From Pelomyxa schiedti (lineage: Eukaryota; Evosea; Pelobiontida; Pelomyxidae), in contig JAHLWZ010000818.1 in assembly GCA_020536535.1 (NCBI GenBank), positions 1 through 64,000 of the forward strand: a stretch of DNA of 64,000 nucleotides. Direction: 5' to 3'. Both the position numbers and the translations under genes were made by a program. Of the stretch, positions 1 to 9,981 are shown one piece after another. The notes beneath the pieces are model-generated. The model worked only from the letters and a program-made list of their open reading frames with translations. It did not search any database and had not been told where the DNA came from. Within the stretch, counting starts at the first letter, position 1. Every line of letters starts with the position of its first letter.

Positions 1-120
1 TTTGTTTGTTTGTTTGTTTGTTTGTTTGTTTGTTTGTTTGTTTGTTTGTTTGTTTGTTTGTTTGTTTGTTTGTTTGTTTGTTTGTTTGTTTGTTTGTTTG
101 TTTGTTTGTTTGTTTGTTTG
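1..120. repeat. (TTTG)n microsatellite
   Basis: Thirty uninterrupted TTTG units open the window. They are followed by a short GGGATT repeat at about 150-178. On the minus strand both lie just downstream of the last recognisable radical SAM exon, after a plausible GTAAAT donor near position 193, so I read them as intronic. If translated they would give Q-T-N-K and P-I repeats with no stop, so a coding role cannot be excluded. Confidence 0.95.
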
Positions 121-1501
121 TGTGTGTTGTTTTGGAGGGAGGGACTGTTGATGGGATTGGGATTGGGATTGGGATTGGCATACATTCATTTACAACACAC
201 TGGGGAGTGGAACATCCGAGGGTGATGCTCCCGCCGGCAGCAACGACCATATCTCGCATCAATTTCAACATGGATCTGAGAGTTCCGGGCTCAAGGTATG
301 CCACTTGCTTGATTCGGGTCAGTATGTTTTGGGAAAAAAAATAGCCAAGCATACTTGACCTAAGCGGCTTTTTCCACGACCAACAAGCATTGGGCGCATA
401 ACCATGACAGTTTTGCATCCCATTGCAAGTATCTATGTGGCGATGAGAAGTTTGGATACATAGTGGCAAAGTTTACCTCGCGAACAGTGTCACATATTGT
501 ACTGAGATTGCGATTGCATAGAGTTACATTTGCTGTCACATTAACACCTGCTTTAAGAAGCACCCGTGCGGTCTCCATAGATCGGGCATATCCCCCAAAG
601 TAGGCACCGCCAGCACCAGGTCCAGTGATTGTATCGTCAAGAAGAGAGACAGACACTTGACACCCTTTATCAGAAAGATACTGAGCAAAATCGGGTGTGT
701 AAATATCAGAGCTGCAAGAGTGTGTTGAATATGAGTGAACAAGAGATTAAGAGATTAGATGACTCAACTCTCCATTCGTGAGAATTGAAGCGCCAACCCC
801 ACATGGGGATAATGTGCAGTAGTTGAAATAAGTAGCATCACACATGTGTTCAACAATCTTCATAAAATCTGGATGCATTGAGGGCTCACCACCAGTGAGA
901 CAAAAACCTGGTTTCAGGAAGATCAAGTCATTGTTACTCAAAGCCAGCAAGAAAAAGAAAGAGATGGGATAAGCCTCAACTTGAAACACCCATCTGTGCC
1001 AATTTATCAATAACCTCTATCCATTCTTGCCCATTCATCTGCCTTCTTATCGGATACTTCTCCTCAGGGTCCTACAAAAAAAAAAAAAATTGAACAACCA
1101 GGCGCGGTGTGCCGTGTTTGATTCGGACACATGTTGGTTCCCCAACGTACCTTCCACACGTTGGAGCAAAAAGGGCACGAGTGGTTGCAAGCATAAGTCA
1201 GCTCCAAAGCAGCAAACGACGGCACCGTCGGCTTCTTCTTCCTCCTGCGGGGAGCCCTTTCTCCCTCGCCCCCGCGGGCCCCCTCCCCCTCCGCCTCCCC
1301 CTCCCCCCGCGGCTCCCCTCGGGGCTCCGCAGTGGTCGCCCCACTCCCGGTAGCAGCGGAAGTGCCGGTGGTGCAGGTGCAGGAGGAGGCACGGCACCCC
1401 TCCTCGGCTTCACTGCCCGTCGTGCTGGCTTCTGCCGCTGGCTGCGGTGCCGTCGCCACCTGGGCGTCGTGGTTTGTGTCTGCCGGTGCCTTGGAATCCA
1501 T
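1..1501 (-). CDS. radical SAM enzyme (3' end outside window)
   Basis: Predicted S-adenosylmethionine radical enzyme with a [4Fe-4S] cluster. The start is ATG at 1501. The first ~80 residues are Ala/Glu/Gly/Arg-rich and look disordered. Next comes the cluster motif CNHSCPFC (CxxxCxxC) near 1163-1188, then LTGGEPSMHPDF (the SAM-binding GGEP motif) near 870-905. Exon 1 ends at 1151 (donor GTACG); exon 2 starts at 1071 and reads DPEEKYPIRRQMNGQEWIEV. Later exons give SVSLLDDTITGPGAGGAY near 600-655 and ILAMGCKTVMVMRPMLVG near 400-450, typical of the radical SAM barrel. The arrangement resembles MoaA/PqqE/SPASM-type enzymes, but the C-terminal Cys-rich region and the stop lie beyond the left edge, so the substrate is unknown. 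It is tandem with the GH3 gene, 198 bp away. Confidence 0.85.
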
Positions 1502-1699
1502 CGAAACGAGTAACTGATGGGTTTCGTTTATTTTTCGGCTTTTTGGAGCTTGTTGTTGTGCCTCGTTCCCCGAAAAAGCCGAAGGCGGCGTAGCATCGTG
1601 GGATGCTACTTTAGGCAACTGCATGCAACACAACTAGATGCTGAGGGCAGGCAATGCTTGAGAAGAACGGTTCTTTTGTTTTTCCCTACTCTCTTAGAG

Positions 1700-4600
1700 T
1701 TACAAGAAGAATTTTCCGTTGAGACGGATATCAGTGGAAGACGAACCCACATAGACAAGGAAAGTACCAGTGGCTTCAACCCATTGCTGCAATAGAAGTA
1801 TGGTCAGTGTAACAGGCAAGAAAAAGGTGTTGAGGGGAAGGAGTGTACCTGGGAAACTGTGTCCCAATAGGTCAGGTCACTTGCGCGGTCGATATTGAAT
1901 GACACCCTTACAGATTGGCCTGCTGGGACGAACACTTTCTGAAAACCGCGTAATAACTCGAAAAAGGTTAGTGAAATGGTGTAAATTGTTGAGGAAATAC
2001 CTTGACTGGTTCTCCAGCTGATGCGGGGAATCCAATGTAGAGTTGGGCAACTTCTGCTCCAGAACGAGTCCCGTTGTTCGTTAGAGCAAAAGAAATGAGC
2101 GAAGGACTGGTCATAAGTTGGGTATAGTCAAATTGCGTGTATGAAAGTCCATGGCCGAAAGAAAACAAAGGAGTTTTACCAGTACTATCATACCAAGAGT
2201 ACCTATGGTGTGTAAATTCAAGTTAATGCTTTATGTTTGCAAGAATTAAACCCTATGTATCTGCCTTCAGTGTAGTACTGTACGTCATCAACGCCTGGAT
2301 ATTGGCTCTTTGTTGTGAGCCACGTTTCGTCATCTGACACTGGGAAAGAAACCGGGAGCTTGCCACTTGGATTTACATCACCAAAGAGAATACTGGCCAG
2401 AGCATTGCCATCTTCCTGACCGGGCATCAACATCTCCACTACACTGCTAACCTATTTTTGGTTTTTGATGGCTAAGGATGTGCCGAGATTCTAGGTGTTA
2501 CATACATCATCAATCCACGGCATGGTAACAGCTCCAGGGCTATTGATTACAACTATTGTGTTAGGCTGAGCATCAATTATCGCTCTTATCAATTCATCTT
2601 GGTTATTTCCAAGTTTAAGTGAGTCTCTATCTGCTCCCTCACTGCTTGTGCAGCCCACAACAACCACAGCTACATCACAGGTTGCTGCCAGGGCGGCGGC
2701 CTCAACCAGACTATCGCCGTTATCATACTTCACAACGCCACCATACTGCGCCACTCTGGTGGTAATACCCTGGAGAAAATGTCACCACAGAGAAAAATGA
2801 ACAAAAGGAAGAAACCTGGTAGGGAGTAACCACATAGGGGGGAACTACATAACCAGATCCGTAACTGGCTACAATTGGGGAATCGTTAGCTACAGACCCA
2901 ATTACAGCTATTCTGTTCGGAGTGATCAAAGGAAGGAGGGCCCTGGGAGGATTTGAGTTGGCATTCACTGTTGTAAGCCATACGGAGAATTTTTCAGCAA
3001 AATGGTTGCTGCTTCAGCAAGTGTTTTAGTGAAAGCATCTCTCTCAGCTGAACGAGCATAAGCACCAATATTTCCAGTGTTGACTCGGTCAAACAGTCCT
3101 GAATTCATTACTCCTAAAAAGGGGGATTTAGAATGACCTGCAGCAAAGCTTGATCTAAGGATTCGTGTGGCCATATCGTCAATACGGGATTCAGGAACTG
3201 TTCCATCCGCCACGGCATTGGCCAGTGATGTCCCAAAGTAGCTGTTGAATTGAGATAATCTCTAAAAAAAAGATGTAACACACTCAGATCCAGGCATTTC
3301 CATATCGAGCCCAGCATTTGCAGACCCAACACTGATATGAAAGTTCAGCTATGGTCATGTATAATATGGGAAATACCTGTGAGTGGCTCCCCAATCGGAC
3401 ATTACAAAGCCTATTGATGAGAAGTCAGTCGGTTTAAAACACTTGTCGGGATACCCTTGTATGCCATTTCGTCCTTAAGGAGATGGTTTAGTGCAGCATC
3501 ATTCTCACATGCCCAAGTTCCATTGACGAGGTTATATGAACACATGACAGCACCCGCTCCGGCGTCAATTGCATTACGGAAGTGGGAAAGGTAAAGCTCT
3601 AAAGGCGGGCATAGATTTAGAAAAGAACTTCGTCTTATTCCTTACCATGTTGTGTTTTATCATCCACAATGGCACTAACTGTTGTTCGGTCATACTCCTG
3701 ATTGTTATCTGATGGTTGTGATTTACTGTACCTCCAAAGAGATATTTACCAAGATAATGCTTAGCTGTGGCTATTACACCCTGGCTTTGAATTCCAATTA
3801 TTGTTTCCTTTGCGTAGACACCTCCCAGGTATGCATCTTCACCAACACTCTCGAAGTTCCTTCCACCGACTGGTACACGGGCTATGTTTTCCTTTTGCAG
3901 GTTACTAATATCTACAGTGTAGAATGCGGAGATAAACCATTGGACCAAGCATGATATTTGTACCCTGTATTAAACAAATTTCTTGGTGACTAAAAGAAAA
4001 AAATACTGCTAACCTTGATCAATTGTTCAATAGCCATAGCTGCACCGTATTCTCGCATAAGTTCGGGGTCCCATGTTGCGCAAACAGTGAGAGCTGAAGG
4101 GTAGCATGTAACATCTGTAACCCCATCAGCTACACCCTGAGGACCATCTGTCAAGTTATTGAGTCAGGTGACCATAGGTAGTTATTTGGTATAACCTTCT
4201 AGTGTCAAAGTAGGAATAGCCCAATTAGCATTTCCTCGTACAGTTCCAGCATATGCCCCTCCGTACCTATCTCATAGTTTAGGAGGAAATTTTTCCTTCA
4301 ACATTTTACCCATGAACCATAGCCAGCTTTTCATCCAAAGTCAAACGAGGAAGCAAGTCGGCGACTCGTTCATCGGGTGTAAGTGAATCATCACAGTAAA
4401 CATAAGTGTTAAAAGGAGTATCCAAGCAAGTGGGGATCACAAGTTCCTGGTAAAAGTTACATTGAAGGAGAGCATATTATATGCATGGTACTTACACCAG
4501 CCTTAATGCAGTAATTTTCAAGCTTAGAGACGATTGTACCGTTCTCAGCATTGTAGTGCCACTGAAAGTATTTAGGAGAGGTTATTTGATTGGAAGAGGA

Positions 4601-5158
4601 TTTACAAGCTGGTTATCAAGGCCAAGATAACTCCAGGAGTGAATATAAGCTCCTGGGTTTGAATCGGGGCCGGATATGTCCACACAGTGGAGAGAATCCA
4701 ACTGAAGAAGAACTCAGGCTAGCAAACGCAATTAAATTCACTTACTGCACTCAAAAAGGGTGCCCAGTACGAACTGGAATCGTGGCTCCAGCGCTGATTC
4801 GACGATCCAGCACAAGTATTGAGTTGAATGATTCCACCGTCCGCAGTAGAAGAATCTCGTATCTCCACACAATAGCCGGACTATAGAGTCTTTGTTGAAA
4901 ACGAAAACCAAAACCAAAATTCCCACTGACACCCAACCAAATACCTGGGAAATAATTTGTCCAGTTGTAGAATCAAAGTTCCAAACCATTTCCTCCTCAG
5001 TCGAGGAACAAGGGTACACTGTCAACCCAATTAGACCAACTGTCAAAAACCAAGCCAACGAATAGCTATTAACTGTATAGCATGTCCCCAATTGAGTCGC
5101 CAAATACGGCGTGCAAGGCTACGAGCACTAAAACCAAGGCACAAACAACACGCGCCAT
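1700..5158 (-). CDS. secreted GH3 glycosidase with N-terminal ricin-type lectin domain
   Basis: Predicted extracellular or lysosomal glycoside hydrolase family 3 enzyme (beta-glucosidase/beta-xylosidase type). ATG at 5158 begins a clear signal peptide, MARVVCALVLVLVALHAVFG. Exons at about 4500-5060 then give a carbohydrate-binding beta-trefoil: VWNFDSTTGQIISQ, GYCVEIRDSSTADGG, CAGSSNQRW, CVDISGPDSNPGAYIHSW. The GH3 N-domain follows (SLTPDERVADLLPRLTLDEK near 4320-4400) with the nucleophile motif VMSDWGATH near 3380-3405. The GH3 C-domain lies at about 2300-2750 (LGNNQDELIRAI, NPSGKLPVSFP) and a fibronectin III-like domain at about 1960-2170 (FSFGHGLSYTQFDY). It ends LVYVGSS...GKFFL with TAA at 1700. 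At least ten short introns are needed. Substrate is inferred only at family level. Confidence 0.9.
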
Positions 5159-5320
5159 GCACGGAATCTTATTTTTATTTTAAATTTCTTTGCCCTTTGG
5201 GGAATGGGGCGTTTCGGGATTGATGGTTTTCCTACTTTTGAAAAATGATGTGCATTGTACAATCGTTTCGTTCGTATTGGCCAAAAGAGGGAGTGGGAAT
5301 TGGTGCTGGTATCTTTATGT

Positions 5321-6464
5321 CTAGTGCAGACTGAGAAGTATCTGACTTGTGATTTCTGAACAAAGGGTGGTAAGTGGGTTAAATATAGTGTGTATAGACA
5401 ATAATGCATACGCTGCACCATGTCAGGCTCGGGTTTGTTGATCTTGGATGTGGAAGTGCTTGCGGTTGGTTGTGTGACTGATGCTTGGTTCATTTCCGCG
5501 AGAATTTTTGCAGCTGTGTCCCTAGGGAACACTACGTGGTCGCCTGTAACAACCCAGGAATGGATTTTGGAGGCCTCCAAAAACTCCTCGGGAGTGGTGA
5601 TGTGAAGCATGGCAGATAACCGGTCCTTTTCAATGCGCTTGTAGGTAAGAGTGATGACTCCATAAATATCTGTTGTGAAAGGCTCGTGTGAATTTGGAGG
5701 TTATGTGAAAATTATAAATGCACAAGGAGATTACATTTCCTCAACGCCGGTAAGAAGTCAGGGACTGCAATCCGTTTTAATTCTTCGGCATCAATTGCGG
5801 CCGCACGCCAGAATTCTTCGAACTTGGCAGTCTCGAGTAAGTCATAGAGATACTGGAGCACAGATACAGATTTATCTGTCATCTGGACAAAAGGTTAATT
5901 TGACTTGGCAAGCAGCTGTTCGACAAGGACCTTTCTGGGCAGTATCCCTAGACAACAAGAGAAGTCAGGTTGTGGAATTCTCATGAGGGCATTAGCCAAG
6001 ACTTTCAGCACAAGTTCTCGTTTCAGAAGTTCTGGATGGAAACTGTATACTTTGAGAAGCATTGTCGCCACATCGAATTTATAGTTCTGTGCACGTAAGT
6101 ACTTTCTCGTCAGAACCCAACGCAAACAAATCTCCCACATAAACACACCCTCTTTTCAAAAAAAAAAAAAAAAAAAAAACAAGAAAATTAATATGTACTT
6201 CATAACATACAGTTTGAAGGTACTGCTCCAGCATAGTCAAAAACGCACCAGGAGTAGCCAACACATCCGGATCCGCTATTTCGCACTTCTCAAAGAAAGC
6301 AGCGTCAAAAGAACCTGCGTTAGCATCGAGGATTAAGGGTGGTTTTAAAAAAAAAAAAAAAGGGTCAGTCCGTTTTGAACATGGAGGCGTGAAGATGTGT
6401 ATGTTATGAATGTACACAAACTACGAGGGAGTTCTGTGGTCGATGTGGTCGCCGTAGTGGCCAT
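5321..6464 (-). CDS. EIF3K: translation initiation factor eIF3 subunit K
   Basis: Subunit k of eukaryotic initiation factor 3, a small HEAT/winged-helix (PCI-like) protein of the 43S preinitiation complex. Recognisable segments, in order: SFDAAFFEKCEIADPDVLA (6240-6310), NYKFDVATMLLKVYSFHPEL (6040-6100), IPQPDFSCCLGIL, SVSVLQYLYDLLETAKFEEF (5820-5880), VITLTYKRIEKDRLSAML (5605-5655) and KIHSWVVTGDHVVFP (5530-5580). These follow the order of animal eIF3k. ATG at 6464 gives a short Thr-rich N-terminus; another ATG at 6524 would add 20 residues. The first intron ends CTAACGCAG, with the branch-site-like CTAAC almost touching the acceptor. The final exon ends at TAG 5321-5323. It is divergent from the TMEM62-like gene across 265 bp, probably a shared promoter. 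Confidence 0.88.
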
Positions 6465-6729
6465 GATCGTGAATAAGGAAAAATGGGAAATAAGCCCATC
6501 TGCAATTGCGTCTTCAGACTCCATCACTCATCCTCATTCTTCACATGTCCCACCAGATTCCACGCACAACACTCCACGAGGAAACCCACTGGGAGCCAAC
6601 CAACAATGGGCGGGAAAAGCCTCCGAGGTGATTTCGCCGAATACCCGGGGCACGCGGAGGAGAAAAAAAACTCCGCCCGTCAAACTCCATCGAAGGAGGC
6701 GTGTGTACGAGTACGTAGAAAGATCTAGC

Positions 6730-9700
6730 ATGGCCGACGCAGGGCCGTCGTCTTGCGGCGTTGTAGACAGGAGAGGGGGCGGCGGTTTCCACGACGACGA
6801 CGCGGCCGCGGCCGCGGACGACCCCGCGGGAGCCGGCGCACCCGCGGCCGCCGCCACGCGGCAGGACGCGGCGGCGACGAGGCTGCTGCAGCGGGACTGC
6901 TGCGCGGCGATGCACCTCGGGGCGTGCGTGGCGGTCTTCGCGCTGTGCATCCTGGTCCTCTCGTTCGGGCAAGGCGGGGCGCTGCCGGGGACGCGGGTGG
7001 CGGGGCGGGAGGGGAGCGGCGGGGGCGGGGGGGACTGGGGTGGCGGGGACGGCGTTATGTGGTTCGTGCATGTGACGGACTTGCATATTAGCATGTTCGA
7101 ACCTGCGCCCGCTGAGGTGCGGCGGTCTCGTGCTTGCTTTGTTACTATTGGGAATTGGGCTTTTTTTTTTTTTTTTTTTGTTTTGTTTTGTTTAGGTTTT
7201 TTGTGGAAGGAGAGGCAGAGTAAAACTCTCTTTTGGTTGGTTTTTTTTTTTTCGCACTGGGTTTACTTCTTGTGCTAGAACTTCAATGTTTTCTGCAATG
7301 AAACCTTGAGAGTTATAAACCCTGGGTTCGATTTTCCCACCTCTGCTTCTTTCTTTTGTCCTTTCTGCCTGTTGTTATAATGACACCAACCCAGGTTCAT
7401 TGTGGTTACCGGCGACTTGTGTGATTCTTGGGCAGAAGAAAGTGGATTTCACACTCAGCAACACAAAGTGACAAATCACTTTAATATAAATCCCGCCTTA
7501 TAGCTATTACAGGAGGAATGGGAGCTTTACAGATCGATCCTGGACAAGAACGGAATCCCAACTAATTTTACTTATTGGGACACACTTGGCAACCATGATG
7601 TGTTCGGCGTTCTTGGTCCCAAAGATGATAATTTATACGCACGGCAATACTCTGTTGCTGGCGCTCTCATAGAGAATGATGTATTCGAGCATGTTTATAG
7701 AACTTCATTTGGTAGTTACCGCATAGTATTCTTTATTGGGCTGTGGTGAGTAATTCTTGTTGTTCCTTGGGGAGATTAATACCACTTCAGGGGTGGAGCT
7801 GGCTTGTCTCTCTCAATAGACGGGCCAATTACCCGAGAGTCAGTTGAGACCCTAAAAAATATCCTTGCAAACGATACTGATCCCACTACTGGTTTAAAGT
7901 ACAACCACACTTTTGTGGCAACCCATTTCCCAACAAGCTTGATGGCTCCCAATCCACCAAGAAGCTTCATGCACTCTCTAGGGTAGGCTTATGGCACAAA
8001 TTCTCACTAACTGCCCTAGAGAAGAAGCCCACCACTTTCCTATCACAGCTTGGCTTGTGGGACATATTCACTCTACAGGGTATGATGCTCATTACAATAG
8101 ACTATCTCTGGAGCTTTCTTTGGCAGATTTTCAGGTTCTCTTCTTATACCATAGTCTCTTTTTGTTTTGAAAAATATCCTCAGGAACAGACTGCCTACCG
8201 CGTAATTGGACTAGATCATGACATGTTCTCCTTTCAAGAAGGCTTTCTAGACGAATGGCCACTGATCTTGGTTACAAATCCAAAGGATGCCCTATTCTTG
8301 TCTCAACGTGATCCCATTTCTGTAATGCGTGTTTCTACTCATATACATTGTTTGGTATTTGCTCCATTTCCTGGTAAGAGTGACATGGAGGTAGGATGTT
8401 TCATTTTGTATTTGTTGACATTCTTGTATAGTCTCCGTTTCGGTTTCCATAGATGGGGTTGAATTATGCCATGTAATGGATAGAGTTGGCTCTTCGTCAC
8501 TTTACACATGTCCTTGGAGTCCCACATTGTACACCAATCTCCACAAAATTACCGTTGTTCTCCTCCTTGACGTATGTTACCTAAAACATTCAAGGTAACT
8601 GCTTGGTTCAATACAACCGATGGGGGCCAATCCAATGCAATACACGAGCATTTCTTTTCTGTTGATGGTACAACTGATGAACTTCTATCCCCGACGAAGT
8701 CTTTTATTCTGGGTGTAAATGTACACAAGAAAGTGTTCAACATGGAACATTTCTCAATGTTTCCAGATTGTATCATTTTTCTACGCACTCTATATAATCG
8801 TGATGGTGTACATACTGATTTTTATGTTGGTGCTCCCGCCCATCTTTGCAACCTTGTACAGGATGTGGGCAGGGAGTAGAAGGCGTGGGTTAAAGAAGAT
8901 GGATCCTGTTCTTGGCCCGGTTTCCATTGCCTGGATGACATCAATAGAGGTATTACTTCTTTTTAACTTCGCCGTTACTGAAAGTGTCCAACAGGAGAAA
9001 GCAGCAACCTTCAACACGTACACTAGCACCATGCATCTCTCAACCCTCGAAACCTTTACTGCTCTGGCGACATGGAGACTGCGCTCCACTTTGGTATGAA
9101 TCATGAAATATTCAATGTGCACCTTTTAATTGTTGGCCAGTGGAGACTGTCACATATTCCTCTAAAATACCGGTTGTTCTTGATGGCATGTGGTCTAATT
9201 TCTAGTGTTGGCCCCACTTTTTTTGGTCCCTTTGGGGACTATTGGGGTGCCAGCTTCTTTTGGGGAACTGCTGCCCCTGTTGTTGGGTTGGCCTCTGACT
9301 AAAACGCTTTTTTTTTAGTTCCTCACTCTTTTGCCAGGGTGACCCCATTCATGATTGGTTACCTCGAAGGTGCTGCTTTCCTTTTGTGTGTATGTGCCCT
9401 GCAATTTCCTTTACCGGTCTCACTTTCAGCAAGATTTTCTATCCAAGTATTGCAATAATCAATGAGCGGACAAGACCACGGTGCGTTTGTTTTCCATTCA
9501 GCGTCTGTTGTTTATTTCACTATCTAGGCAGACATTACCAAAGCCTGGAATAACAGTGTGGGAATGGGTAATGCTGATTCTTCAATTTGTAGTACTGGTT
9601 GCAGCATGTATAGCCGTTATTCTTCTATACTCCGTATGGTGCATGTTTTTATCCCCTGGGCTTCTTTGGTGTGGCCTGGTCCTCCTACTTGTAAATGTAA

Positions 9701-9864
9701 GACTAGTACTCCTTGCCTATGCAACACCCATTGACGAGGGACCAACTGGATTCTCTAAGTGGGTTCACATTGTGTGCTGCACAAGAAGGTCACACAAAGG
9801 CCCGTGTTTTCCGGCAGTTCTCCGTTATCTTGAAGAACACCACCCATCCCTCCAAGATGATTGA
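6730..9864 (+). CDS. TMEM62: TMEM62-like membrane metallophosphoesterase
   Basis: Calcineurin-like phosphoesterase anchored in a membrane, most like TMEM62, whose substrate is unknown. ATG at 6730 follows GC-rich sequence. The first ~75 residues are Ala/Gly-rich, then comes one membrane anchor (LGACVAVFALCILVLSF). Metal-binding motifs follow in order: VHVTDLHIS (7060-7090), VVTGDLCDSW (7398-7430), DTLGNHDVFG (7580-7610) and VATHFPTSLM (7915-7945). The middle contains the beta-rich segment FKVTAWFNTTDGGQSN (8590-8640) typical of TMEM62. The last third (8760-9760) has five or more hydrophobic segments. The last exon, 9481-9864, holds two (VMLILQFVVLVAACIAVILL and CMFLSPGLLWCGLVLLLVNV) and stops at 9862-9864. 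All DxH, GD and GNHD ligands are present, so I infer it is catalytically competent. Confidence 0.88.
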
Positions 9865-9981
9865 ATTTTGTGGTCACCTTCGGTCTTCTATGGCAGAGAA
9901 TTCAAAAAAGAAAAAAAACTTTTCGAAATTTTTACACCGTTCTCAAATGGAGGTAGATGAGGAAGTCCACAAAAATCTACT

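Noticed and set aside
6-344. Open frame on the plus strand starting in the TTTG repeat (F-V-C-L repeat protein)
   Set aside because: It is a product of the microsatellite having no stops in several frames; the conserved radical SAM coding lies on the other strand.
6534-7094. Minus-strand open frames opposite the TMEM62-like first exon
   Set aside because: GC-rich shadows of the plus-strand gene; no similarity and no consistent splicing.
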